The notes under the pieces were generated by a model. That model was not told the origin of the DNA. It saw only the letters and a list, made by a program, of their open reading frames with translations, and made no database searches. This document shows positions 15,644 to 24,600 of a stretch of 55,631 nt of DNA, in pieces. Source of the stretch: Limisphaerales bacterium (GTDB lineage: Bacteria > Verrucomicrobiota > Verrucomicrobiia > Limisphaerales > JAKEEH01); the NCBI GenBank assembly GCA_022616725.1, contig JAKEEH010000194.1, positions 1-55,631 on the forward strand. The letters are read 5' to 3'. Made by a program: the position numbers and the translations under genes. Each line of letters begins with the position of its first letter. The stretch's first letter is position 1.

Positions 15644-17143
15644 TTATGCGGTCTTGGTTTCTGGGCACTTGTATCCCCGTCCTTCCAATGCCTCGCGCGC
15701 ATGCGCGCGATCGTCGAATGGCACAACCGTGTCCTCGAATTCCTGGTAGGTCTCGTGGCCCTTGCCCGCGAGCAGCACGGCATCGTTTTCTTTGGCTTCG
15801 GCGATGATCCGGTGGATGGCGCGGCGGCGATCCAATTCGATGCAGTAGTCCTCTGCGCGCACCTGCCGATAGCCTTCCTCGATTTGCGCGGCGATTTTTT
15901 CCGGGGATTCTTTTCGTGGATTGTCGCTCGTAATGATCGTGTAGTCCGCCAGTTCCGCGGCAACTTTTCCCATTTTCGCCCGCTTGCCGGTGTCCCGATT
16001 CCCGCCACAGCCAAACGCAACCAGAACCCGCCCCTTGGTGACTTCACGAAGGGTTGTGAGCACATTCTGCAGCGCATCATCCGTGTGAGCGTAATCCACA
16101 AACACGGCGAACGGCTGGCCGCAGGAGATGATTTCAAGCCGACCCGGAACCGGCGCGAGGCCGCTCAAAGCGGCCTGGATGTGCGTGATATCAATGTCTA
16201 GCGCAAGGCCCGCCCCAATCGCCGCCAATGCGTTATAGATGTTGTGGCGGCCTATCAGGGGCACCCGGCAGGCAAACGACCGCCCGGAGGTTTCGATGTC
16301 GAAGGTCGAACTCCCACGCCCCAGTTGAATATTGGTGGCGCGCAGCCTGGCGGCATTTTGAAGACCATAGGTGAGTTCCACTTCAACATTGGTCAGCCCG
16401 GATAGCCGCGCGCCAAAAGCATCGTCGATGTTAATTACCGCCGCCGCCTTTTTTTGCCCGTGGCCAAGCGAGAGGAACAGGTTGCGCTTGGCGGCAAAGT
16501 AACTCTCCATCGTTCCGTGAAAGTCGAGATGATCGCGGGTCAGGTTCGTGAACACCGCCACGTCGAAATCGATCCCGAAGATCCGTTTCTGTTCCAGCGC
16601 GTGCGAACTGACTTCCATGACACACGCCTGGCAGCCGGCCCGCAGCATCTGCGCCATCATTTGCTGCACTTCGAGTGACTCCGGGGTGGTGCGTTGCGCC
16701 GGGATAACGCGGTCGCCGATCTCATAATGCACCGTCCCCATCAAGCCCGTCTTGATTCCGGCTGACTCGAGAATCGCCTTCGTCAAAAACGAAACCGTCG
16801 TCTTGCCGTTGGTGCCAGTGACGCCAATGACTTTGAGATTGGAACTCGGATGTTCAAAAAATGAACTCGCCACTCGTGCAAGCGCTTCGCGCACGTTCGC
16901 CACTTTAACCTTCGTCGCCTTTTGAGGCAGCCCGCCGTTGCGCTCGCAAAGAATGGCAACAGCGCCTCGACCAATCGCATTATGAATAAAATCGTGGCCG
17001 TCGGCCTTCTGGCCCGGAATCGCGACAAACAGCATCCCCGGGGTCACGCGTCGGGAGTCGTAGGTAATTCCCGAAATGTCGCGATCCATCGCGCCTTCCA
17101 CGCCCAGGACGGGCACGTTTTCCAGGAGTCGTCGCAGTTCCAT
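15644..17143 (-). CDS. murE: UDP-N-acetylmuramoyl-L-alanyl-D-glutamate--2,6-diaminopimelate ligase
   Basis: Cytoplasmic Mur ligase adding the third stem-peptide residue; about 499 aa. The N-terminal domain shows ITYDSRRVTPGMLFVAIPG, the P-loop is TGTNGKTTVSFL, the middle domain has TPESLEVQQMM and EVSSHALEQKR, and the C-terminal domain has FGCGGNRDTGKR. The specificity motif is DNPR (in ITSDNPRKESPE), the form found in meso-diaminopimelate-adding enzymes, so a DAP-type wall is predicted. The start is ATG at 17143, overlapping the ftsI stop (TGATG); a GTG one codon earlier (17146) is the alternative. Confidence 0.95.
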   Translation of the reverse strand: MELRRLLENVPVLGVEGAMDRDISGITYDSRRVTPGMLFVAIPGQKADGHDFIHNAIGRGAVAILCERNGGLPQKATKVKVANVREALARVASSFFEHPSSNLKVIGVTGTNGKTTVSFLTKAILESAGIKTGLMGTVHYEIGDRVIPAQRTTPESLEVQQMMAQMLRAGCQACVMEVSSHALEQKRIFGIDFDVAVFTNLTRDHLDFHGTMESYFAAKRNLFLSLGHGQKKAAAVINIDDAFGARLSGLTNVEVELTYGLQNAARLRATNIQLGRGSSTFDIETSGRSFACRVPLIGRHNIYNALAAIGAGLALDIDITHIQAALSGLAPVPGRLEIISCGQPFAVFVDYAHTDDALQNVLTTLREVTKGRVLVAFGCGGNRDTGKRAKMGKVAAELADYTIITSDNPRKESPEKIAAQIEEGYRQVRAEDYCIELDRRRAIHRIIAEAKENDAVLLAGKGHETYQEFEDTVVPFDDRAHAREALEGRGYKCPETKTA

Positions 17144-19041
17144 CACGGCTTTTCCACGGCAGCAGTTCGCACCCGACCGCCACCCCGCGTTCGCGCCATG
17201 CTCTCATTCAGCCCCTCGTCACGGTCGGGCCGAATTTTAAGGTAATTTGCCACCTTCTCTGCCACTTGTCGAAAAGTTGGCGCGGCCGTTTGGCCTCCGT
17301 AATATCCCCTTGACGCATCAGGCTCATCGAACATGATCGAAATGCATACTTCGGGTGCATCCGCGGGGAAGAACCCGATAAACGAAGCCACGTATTCGCC
17401 TGTATATCCGCCAACGCCGGGCTTCTGCGCCGTGCCGGTCTTGCCCGCCACCGAATAATGCTCAAGCCTCGCCTTCGCAGCGGTCCCATCCATTGTGACC
17501 ACGGTCTTCAACGCGCCCACGGTCTCACGCGCGGCCCGTTCGTTGACCACACGGCGGACCATGCGGGGGTGATATTGCGCGAAGGTTTCGCCATTAAATG
17601 TTTCCAGCCGGGTTACCAGCAGCGGCTGCATTAAACGGCCATTGTTGGCGATAGCGCACATCGCCATCGCCATCTGCAGGTGAGTAACAGCGATGCCCTG
17701 GCCGATCGGGATGCGCGTGATCTTGAGCTTATCCCACGCCTCGACATCGTCGAGAATTCCTGGGACCTCGCCCGTGAGTGTGATACCGGTGCGCGCATCA
17801 AACCCGAAGGAACGGAGGTGTTCGTAAAGCCGCTTTTCCCCAAGCATCAAACCGATCTTTGCCGTGCCGATGTTGGAGGATTTCGTGATGACGTTTTCCA
17901 CGGTCAGCGCGTCGTAATGCCCGTGGTCGTGCAGTGGTTTGCCGGCGTAATGCCACAGTCCGCTTTCGCAGTCGATCACATCGGTCAGCCGAACCACCCC
18001 GTCGTGCAGCGCGGCTGAAATGGTCACGATTTTGAACGTCGAGCCCGGCTCATACACATCTGAGATGATACGATTGCGGCGGCTGTCCTGCGGAGATTTC
18101 CCCGGTTCGTTCGGATCGAAGTTGGGAAGCACTGCCATGGCCAGGATTTCACCCGTGCGAGGCCGGATTACGAGTCCGGAGGCGCTCTTTGGTCCAAACC
18201 TCTCCACAGCCACGCTCAACTCGCTTTCAAGAATGTTCTGGATGACCATGTCGATCGTGAGGACCACGTTCAGCCCCGGGCGCGCATCAACGTCTTGTTC
18301 GCGGTTGATCACGATCTCCCGTTTGCGGCCATCTGTTTCGGTAATGCGCCAGCCGCGCATACCGGCAAGCTGCGTGTCGAACCACCGCTCGATCCCGTCG
18401 ATTCCCCTTAGTTCATGGACGGACAACTCGTTGAACTCGCCTTCGATCTCCTGAGCAAAGCCAAGCACGTGCGCCGCCAGCCGCCCGCTTGGATACACCC
18501 GATGCTGATCGTCAACGGTAAACACCGCATTTTGGCGCAACGTTCGGTAGAATCGCTGCTCGACCTTCGAGGGTTTGCGATCCTCGAACTTAAACGCAAT
18601 TGCTGACATCGCCTGCGTGACCTGCTGCCACTGTTCGACACTCAGCTTGCGCTTCAAATCGACATATTTCCGGACTGTAACCGTGCCATCACTGTTCGTG
18701 CGCCACGGATAGAGCAGCCGAGTTAATTCCGTCCGTTCGTACTCGAGCAAAGGCGCGATCGCGCGCGCCACATCGGCATGGTGCCGCCCCATTAGACTCG
18801 GGTCCGCGCAGACCCGTTTCACCGGCAGGCTGGTCGCCAGCGGGTTGCCATTGGCATCTAAAATGTCCCCGCGTCGCGGTTCCCGGAAGTAAACCCGCTT
18901 GTTGATGCGTTCCGCCAGCGCGCGGTACTTCTCGTGCTGCCAGACTTGCAGATCCACCAGCCGCGCCGCCAGCCCCACAAACACAACACCCAAAAACGCC
19001 GCCAGCGCGAATAACCTCCGCAAATGTCCGTTCTTGACCAC
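17143..19041 (-). CDS. ftsI: septal peptidoglycan transpeptidase FtsI (PBP3-type)
   Basis: Class B penicillin-binding protein that cross-links septal peptidoglycan with FtsW. It is 632 aa. A short basic tail leads into one membrane helix (about 9-27, LFALAAFLGVVFVGLAARL). The dimerisation domain begins near RVYFREPRRGDILDANGNPLA. The transpeptidase domain has the nucleophile motif GSTFK (S-x-x-K), SSN (S-x-N) and AGKTGTAQKPG (KTG). There is no PASTA domain, unlike Spo-type or mycobacterial paralogues. The start is GTG at 19041, 73 nt after ftsL; no better start is visible. The end overlaps murE. Confidence 0.95.
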   Translation of the reverse strand: MVKNGHLRRLFALAAFLGVVFVGLAARLVDLQVWQHEKYRALAERINKRVYFREPRRGDILDANGNPLATSLPVKRVCADPSLMGRHHADVARAIAPLLEYERTELTRLLYPWRTNSDGTVTVRKYVDLKRKLSVEQWQQVTQAMSAIAFKFEDRKPSKVEQRFYRTLRQNAVFTVDDQHRVYPSGRLAAHVLGFAQEIEGEFNELSVHELRGIDGIERWFDTQLAGMRGWRITETDGRKREIVINREQDVDARPGLNVVLTIDMVIQNILESELSVAVERFGPKSASGLVIRPRTGEILAMAVLPNFDPNEPGKSPQDSRRNRIISDVYEPGSTFKIVTISAALHDGVVRLTDVIDCESGLWHYAGKPLHDHGHYDALTVENVITKSSNIGTAKIGLMLGEKRLYEHLRSFGFDARTGITLTGEVPGILDDVEAWDKLKITRIPIGQGIAVTHLQMAMAMCAIANNGRLMQPLLVTRLETFNGETFAQYHPRMVRRVVNERAARETVGALKTVVTMDGTAAKARLEHYSVAGKTGTAQKPGVGGYTGEYVASFIGFFPADAPEVCISIMFDEPDASRGYYGGQTAAPTFRQVAEKVANYLKIRPDRDEGLNESMARTRGGGRVRTAAVEKP

Positions 19042-19114
19042 GCTCTTAAATCAAACCAACCGCCCGTGCCTATCGGTTCCTCACCCGACAGCGACACAGG
19101 CGGCGGTAAAGCAA

Positions 19115-19498
19115 TTACTCATTCAGACGCCGGAAATCTTCATCAAAGACGATCAGCGCCGCAGCATCATTCGTTGCCGGTTCCGGCAAGGGTTCCTGCA
19201 ACCAGATCATCTGCACCGATGGCGCCTGCGCCAGCCCAAGGTTTTGCCGGCGTACCCGCTCTTCAATGCGCTGCGGCAACTGCAGGTTTGCGAGTTGCGT
19301 CGCCCGCAATTTGTTCTCCCATCTCAAGCGTTCCAAAACCATCTCGCGCCGGGCGATCTGCCGGCCTAATTCGTGCAGCTTGTTCTTTTGCAGCACGTAC
19401 CCCACCGCCGAACCGCCCAGCAGGAAGCAGATCAGACTCGCCTTCAATGCCGGCCCGAGCCAGTTTGCCACTTCGTCATTTCTGCGATTCCTGGCCAC
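19115..19498 (-). CDS. ftsL: FtsL-like division protein
   Basis: Small bitopic protein, 127 aa, in the ftsL position between rsmH and ftsI. A charged N-terminus (MARNRRNDEV) precedes one membrane helix (about 18-37, LKASLICFLLGGSAVGYVL), then a leucine-containing coiled coil (about 38-75). The periplasmic tail of about 50 residues after that is acidic at the end. Sequence identity to FtsL is always low, so the call rests on architecture and position. It is expected to form the FtsQLB-type complex with FtsQ. The GTG start follows directly on the rsmH stop with no spacer. Confidence 0.85.
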   Translation of the reverse strand: MARNRRNDEVANWLGPALKASLICFLLGGSAVGYVLQKNKLHELGRQIARREMVLERLRWENKLRATQLANLQLPQRIEERVRRQNLGLAQAPSVQMIWLQEPLPEPATNDAAALIVFDEDFRRLNE

Positions 19499-20428
19499 TT
19501 ACAATTTTTCCAGCACCCGCAACTGTGCGCTCCGGGCCCGCGGATTCTCCCGCAATTCCTCCTCCGAGGGTCGCACGGCCTTCCGCTGCACCCATCGCAT
19601 TTCCGCCGCAGCCGGCTCGCGCAACTCCGGCACGTCCACTTCTCCCGCGAAGGTATAGTCACGCGTTTTCTCACGCCCGAATTCCTTTACAATTCGATCT
19701 TCCAGCGGCTGGAATGTGATCACCACCAGGCGGCCAACCGGCCGCAAACAGGCGCAAGCTGCCGCAAGTCCGCTGCGGAGCGAACGTTCTTCATCATTCA
19801 CCGCCATCCGTAACGCCTGGAACACGCGCGTAGCGGGATGTCTCTTTTTTCCATGGCGCGACGACAACCGTTCAATTAACCGCGCCAACTGCGTCGTGGT
19901 CTCAAAACGCGCCTGCTGCCGCTCCCGCGCGATTGCTCGCGCGAAGCGTCTCGCCTGCGGCTCTTCCCCAAACTCACGGAAAATCTCCGCCAGTTCCCTT
20001 TCATCCAATCCATTGACCAACTCCGCAGCCGTCACCCTCTGGCGGCTATCCATCCTCATGTCGAGCGGCCCTTCCCGCTGGAAACTGAACCCGCGTTCGC
20101 CCTCATCCACTTGGGGCGAGCTTATCCCCAGATCCAGCAGCACTCCGTCACAACTGCTGCGCTCCACTATGTCCGCCAGTTCCGAAAAATTCTTGTGCCG
20201 CAACTCGAAGCGGCCCACATATTCAGCAAGACGCCTTCGGGCCGCTTCCAGCGTGGTCGCGTCGCGATCAAATCCAATCAGCCGACCAGTCGGCGCGCTC
20301 GCGGCCAGAATTGCCGCACTGTGCCCGCCATACCCCACCGTGCCATCCACATACAGCCCGCCATCGCGCGGCCGCAACGCCTCGATGACTTCTTTCACCA
20401 ATACCGGTTTGTGACTGAACTCTGGCAC
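19499..20428 (-). CDS. rsmH: 16S rRNA (cytosine(1402)-N(4))-methyltransferase RsmH (MraW)
   Basis: SAM-dependent methyltransferase that modifies C1402 in the 16S rRNA decoding site; regularly found near the start of dcw clusters. It is 309 aa. Family signatures are EFSHKPVLVKEVIEAL at the start, VDGTVGYGGHSAAIL (SAM site), LLDLGISSPQVDEGERGFSF, and near the end VVITFQPLEDRIVKEF (the usual form has SFHSLEDR, so His and Ser are replaced by Gln and Pro here). The start is GTG at 20428, 9 nt after the 151-aa gene. It directly abuts ftsL. Confidence 0.95.
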   Translation of the reverse strand: MPEFSHKPVLVKEVIEALRPRDGGLYVDGTVGYGGHSAAILAASAPTGRLIGFDRDATTLEAARRRLAEYVGRFELRHKNFSELADIVERSSCDGVLLDLGISSPQVDEGERGFSFQREGPLDMRMDSRQRVTAAELVNGLDERELAEIFREFGEEPQARRFARAIARERQQARFETTTQLARLIERLSSRHGKKRHPATRVFQALRMAVNDEERSLRSGLAAACACLRPVGRLVVITFQPLEDRIVKEFGREKTRDYTFAGEVDVPELREPAAAEMRWVQRKAVRPSEEELRENPRARSAQLRVLEKL

Positions 20429-20437
20429 CGTCCATGA

Positions 20438-20893
20438 CTATCTCACGTTTTGGTCTGACCTGAAAATTCGTGACGTGATCCGGCCCCATATCTTCGGCGT
20501 CGCCGCCGGACGCGCCAGCGGAGGAGCCAGTTTGAAATCCGACTCGCTCAAATCGTTCCGAACAACCCGGATGCTTTCGAGCAACAATTCTGTTTGCACA
20601 ACCTGGGTGGCACGACGCTGTCGCCGCCGGAAAGGATGTCTCCATTTGCCTGCCTCGACTTTTCCCGCGAGCTTGCGCCACACTGGCCGCCACGGATCGA
20701 CCACCCAGCACCACAGCGATCGCCAAAGCTGAACCCACACGCCCTTCACCAGCCCCATGCCCTGCTCCACACACGGCCCGACCTTCTGGCCGAACCGCGG
20801 CAATAAATTCTGCTGTGTCATCTTGTACGGACTCCGCCGGTCCTCGACGCTCTTCAGACTGCGACCGACCGCGAGCCATCGCATCAGACTCAT
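20438..20893 (-). CDS. unrecognised Trp-rich basic protein between mraZ and rsmH
   Basis: 151 aa, family not recognised. It overlaps the mraZ stop by 4 nt (ATGA) and ends 9 nt before rsmH, so it is a real member of the dcw operon. The sequence is basic and holds nine tryptophans, seven of them in a 40-residue centre (about 50-90) with the pattern VWVQLWRSLWCWVV and DPWRPVWRKL. This could form an interfacial or re-entrant membrane helix. An Arg-rich patch (HPFRRRQRR) follows, then a polar C-terminal part. There is no signal peptide and no clear full membrane span. In most bacteria mraZ is followed directly by rsmH, so this is an insertion. A role in division or in membrane attachment of an early factor is only inferred from position. 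Confidence 0.75.
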   Translation of the reverse strand: MSLMRWLAVGRSLKSVEDRRSPYKMTQQNLLPRFGQKVGPCVEQGMGLVKGVWVQLWRSLWCWVVDPWRPVWRKLAGKVEAGKWRHPFRRRQRRATQVVQTELLLESIRVVRNDLSESDFKLAPPLARPAATPKIWGRITSRIFRSDQNVR

Positions 20894-21351
20894 AGGTCGA
20901 TTTCGTCCACCACGCTGGCTGCCAAAATCTTGTCTTGAATCGTGCTAACCTTGTGGCGGGCTGGACTCCAGATCTCGAACTTGTCCAACCGCCCGACAAA
21001 TACCGCTTTCTCATGCAACCCCGCCGATTTCGCCAAATTCTCCGGCAAACATAACCGCCCAACCTTGTCCAGCGTCAGCGCTGCCGACGTTCCCGCCAGC
21101 ACGCGCTCCAGCGCCGCCACCCGCCGGTCTTGTAACCGGTTCGTTTTCAACTTCTCGATCATGACGCGCCAGCGCTCCGGCGGGAGCACCAACAGGCATT
21201 CCTCAACGTTCACCGGCCACGGCACCACTCGGAACACAGTATTCGGGTCCGCTGGCCGCCAGATTGCTGGCACCATGACCCGCCGGCTCGAATCGATCCC
21301 GTAATGATGCTCGCCGTGAAAACACAGCTCTTTGGAATCGTCGTCCGGCAT
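20890..21351 (-). CDS. mraZ: transcriptional regulator MraZ
   Basis: First gene of the dcw cluster and its presumed autoregulator. It is 153 aa, close to the usual length, with two AbrB/SpoVT-like halves. The first contains HHYGIDSSRRVMVPAIWR and the second LDKVGRLCLPENLAKSAGL, both of the D-x-x-x-R form that contacts DNA. MraZ proteins form rings that bind several evenly spaced repeats upstream of their own gene. Such an array lies just upstream here (21361-21420). The ATG is at 21351; another ATG 7 nt further up is out of frame. The 4-nt overlap with the 151-aa gene ties the two together. Confidence 0.95.
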   Translation of the reverse strand: MPDDDSKELCFHGEHHYGIDSSRRVMVPAIWRPADPNTVFRVVPWPVNVEECLLVLPPERWRVMIEKLKTNRLQDRRVAALERVLAGTSAALTLDKVGRLCLPENLAKSAGLHEKAVFVGRLDKFEIWSPARHKVSTIQDKILAASVVDEIDL

Positions 21352-21360
21352 CGTGCATTT

Positions 21361-21420
21361 GTTTTTCCGGGCTTCCCCGTGCTTGCCCGTTTTCTACCTG
21401 TTCTTACCGTTTTCTACCTG
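21361..21420 (-). promoter_or_regulatory. six-unit 10-bp phased array, probable MraZ operator
   Basis: Read on the minus strand from 21420 down, the DNA divides into six successive 10-mers: CAGGTAGAAA, ACGGTAAGAA, CAGGTAGAAA, ACGGGCAAGC, ACGGGGAAGC, CCGGAAAAAC. All share GG at positions 3-4 and an A-rich second half; units 1 and 3 are identical. The array ends 9 nt before the mraZ ATG. E. coli MraZ binds TGGGN repeats at 10-bp spacing, so the geometry fits an operator with more units than that example. Confidence 0.7.
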
Positions 21421-21429
21421 AAGCGTCAA
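21401..21429 (-). promoter_or_regulatory. possible promoter of the dcw operon
   Basis: On the minus strand TTGACG (21429-21424) is followed after 17 nt by TAAGAA (21406-21401). The -35 box is good and the -10 box poor (3 of 6). The -10 box lies inside the repeat array, so bound MraZ would cover it, which fits autorepression. Confidence 0.4.
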
Positions 21430-21457
21430 TAGATTTAGTGAAGATTTTTCTGGGAAG

Positions 21458-21477
21458 TTATTCACAGCTTATTCACC
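21458..21477 (+). promoter_or_regulatory. two tandem DnaA-box-like 9-mers
   Basis: TTATTCACA (21458-21466) fits the DnaA-box consensus TTWTNCACA fully. TTATTCACC (21469-21477) fits 8 of 9. Both have the same orientation and lie 11 bp apart, about 35-50 bp upstream of the presumed dcw -35 box. No AT-rich unwinding region or further boxes are visible, so this is not an origin. Regulation of the dcw operon by DnaA is conceivable. Confidence 0.45.
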
Positions 21478-21573
21478 AGGTTTCCAAGGTCCGACTCGCC
21501 CCGATGTTTTGACCCACGCTTTCCGGCGCGAAGTTTTCCTCGAGTCACGCCCCTGTACCCCTGTATTCCAGCA

Positions 21574-21601
21574 TTGAAAACCCTGCCTCGGTTCGTATAA
21601 T
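21574..21601 (+). promoter_or_regulatory. near-consensus sigma70 promoter, outward from the dcw control region
   Basis: TTGAAA (21574-21579), a 16-nt spacer and a perfect TATAAT (21596-21601). Transcription would begin near 21608, only about 6 nt before the first in-frame ATG (21614) of the giant propeller/cytochrome gene. The message is therefore either nearly leaderless or uses a later start, for example the ATG at 21716. Confidence 0.65.
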
Positions 21602-21613
21602 GGCACCTATCTC

Positions 21614-24600
21614 ATGGACTCTAGGAAACGCATCGAGTGTCGCGTTTTTTCCTGCCGCTCGGGACTTCCGAATATTCCGTGCTTTGGGTCGGGTTTGATC
21701 GCACAAAGTTGGGGGATGTTCGCGATCATCGCCGCGCTAATGTGGTGCAATTCGATCCGCTGCCCGGCAGATGAGAATGGAATCGTCCGCGTCTCGAACA
21801 GCACAATCCGCCTGCCGAGCCGGATTCCTGTTCAGGGCTACGCTTTGGTGGACGCGCTGCCTGGGATTTGGTTTAAAGATCCGGTTGCGCTGGCATCGCC
21901 TCCCGGAGAAACGAACCGACTGTTCGTCGTCGAACGCAGCGGGGCAATTTATGTAATCACGAATCTGGCCCGGCCCGAGAAGTCTCTGTTTCTTGACCTG
22001 TCTCACTGGATCGACGCAAAAAGTCCCATCGCGGGACTGTTGGGCCTGGAGTTTCACCCGGGGGTTGCCACGAATCGATTTTTCTTTGTCTTCGGCACAG
22101 TGACCACTTCGACGTCCGGCGCACAGAATAGTTATCACGATGTTCTCGCGCGTTTCGAAGTTTCCCCCGAGAATCCAAACACTGCTCAGTTTGGGTCACG
22201 ACGCATAATCTTTGCGCAATACGACGATCACGATCTGCACAATGGCGGTGCCCTTGCTTTCGGCCCTGACGGATATCTTTATGTCTCAGTTGGGGAGCGG
22301 GTGTATCGTGATCCAAACTCGCAGGATCAGGCGCCGATTGACCGGGATTTGCAGGGTTCAATCCTGCGCATCGACGTCGATGGCCGGCCGGGCAATCTTC
22401 CGCCCAACCCACATCCAGCGAGCACCACGAATTACTGGATTCCGGTGGATAATCCTTTTGTCGGCGCGACCCAGTTTCATGGCCGCGCCGTGAGCCCAGC
22501 CGAAGTGCGCACTGAACTGTTCGCCACCGGTTTTCGAAACCCGTTGGGAATGGCCTTTGATTCGACCACGGGCGATCTGTATGTGGTGGACGTGGGAGAG
22601 GCAGTGCAGGAGGAAGTGGATCTTGTCGTTGCAGGCGGGGATTACGGCTGGCCGTATCTCGAAGGCCTTCGGAACTCAGGTTACGCGCCACCGCCCCAGT
22701 TCAGCCCGCGTCCGCCGCTCCACGTTTACAGTCATGGTTGGAACGGCGGGACCAACGGTGACTGTGTCATCGGCGGCGTGGTGTACCGGGGCGATGAGAT
22801 TCCGCTGCTGCAGGGGCGTTTTGTATTTGCTGACTTTCGCAGCGGCTACGTCTGGGCATTGCACCGCCAGAATGGGGTCGCGACAGTGGAACACTTGCTC
22901 AATACGACCATGGGACTGACCGCGTTGGGCAAGGATCCTCGCAACGGCGGCGTCCTCGCTGTTCATTATTTTGATGGAACGGTGCTCCGGCTGGTTTATG
23001 TGCCTGCCGAGGACGCCACCAATGTTCCCCGTACGTTAGCGGACACAGGGCTGTTTGCGGATTTGAGCACGCTCACGCCCAATGCCGGAATTATTCCATA
23101 TGATATTAATGTGCCGTTTTGGTCTGACCACGCAACGAAGCAGCGATGGTTTTGTTTGCCAGAGACCAGCATGACAATCGGCTTCAATCCCACGGGCGCG
23201 TGGACTTTTCCAACGGGGGGAGTTTGGATCAAGCACTTCGAATTGCAGCTCACGAACGGGCAAGCCGAATCCGCCCGGCGATTGGAGACGCGAGTGCTTG
23301 TGAATAGCGAGGAAGGCTTCTACGGGTTGACCTACCGCTGGGATGATTCGGGCACGAACGCCGCATTGGTGGCCGATCACGGACATGATGAACGATTCGT
23401 GATTTGGGATGATCAAGGCAATATTCTGCGGGAACAAACGTGGCGATACCCCTCGCGAGCCGAGTGCATGAATTGCCACTCGAAGTGGGGCGATCGAGTC
23501 CTGGGATTCAATACGGCGCAACTCAACCGCGAGGTCGCTCACGGCGCTGGGCAGACCAACCAGCTTCACGCGTTGGCATCGGCAGGCTATTTTGACCGAT
23601 TGCCACCCGATCCCGAGGAGCTGCCGGCGCTTGCCAAAGCAAACGATTTGACGGCGCCGCTGGAGTTTCGGGCGCGGTCTTATTTCCAGGCCAATTGCGC
23701 TGCATGCCATGCTCCTGGCGCGCATGGATTTGTCCCGTGGGATGCGCGAATCACGACCCCGCTGGCCGAGGCCGAAATTGTTTCAGATGGCGGCGTGATT
23801 AAGCCGGGCAGCTTGCGCGAGTCGCGCTTATATCATCGGCTGCTCGGCGATACGCGTCTGATGCCCCCGATCGCAACGACGGTGCGCAATTTCGATGCTA
23901 TTGAGTTGGTGGCAAACTGGATCACGAATATCCCGCCGGCGCCGTGGTCGTACGCCTCCTTTGGCGAGGTGGTTCATCCCGGCGGCAGTATTCTTTCAAA
24001 TGGCGTCTTTTACGTAGGAGGGACGGGGCGCAGCATTCAGAGTAACCCTGACGAGTTCCAATTTATTCACCGGCCATTCGACTATCCGACCGCGCAGGTT
24101 ATCGCACGCCTGACTTCGCAATCTTTGGGGGATCCCCAGGCGGTGGCGGGCCTTATGTTGCGTGACAGCGTCGGCACAGCGGCTCCGTTTGTCATGGTCG
24201 GGATGCGCGGAGATGGTATGGTATTTACGGCGGGGCGTCCTGTCGCAGACGTTATCCCGGTGCTGGACGTTTTCGGACCTGCTATCTTGCCACAATGGTT
24301 GCGCCTGGTTCGGCGCGGCAACGATATCAGGGGATTCCGCTCGGACGACCGCATAAATTGGGTCGAGTTGGGATCCGCCAGCATTGTCTCGGATTCGCTC
24401 CACGCAGGGCTCGCAGTCAATTCAGGAAGCAGGACAAGATTTAACAACGCCCTCTTCGACAACCTGAGCTCGCTGGCAATATCGCTCGCCAGTTCGGCGC
24501 CTGCTGTGATGCAACAGCCTTCTCATATCCCGCTCCACGCCAGCGTTGAAAACTCCGGCCGAGCCCTCGCACGAGTGGAATTCTATGATGGAACAAATCA

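Noticed and set aside
20268-21062. 264-codon minus-strand frame across mraZ, the 151-aa gene and rsmH
   Set aside because: It overlaps three better-supported genes in an alternative frame and has no domain.
21458-21477. Replication origin
   Set aside because: Only two DnaA-box-like sites, no AT-rich unwinding element, no dnaA or dnaN nearby; regulation of dcw is the simpler reading.
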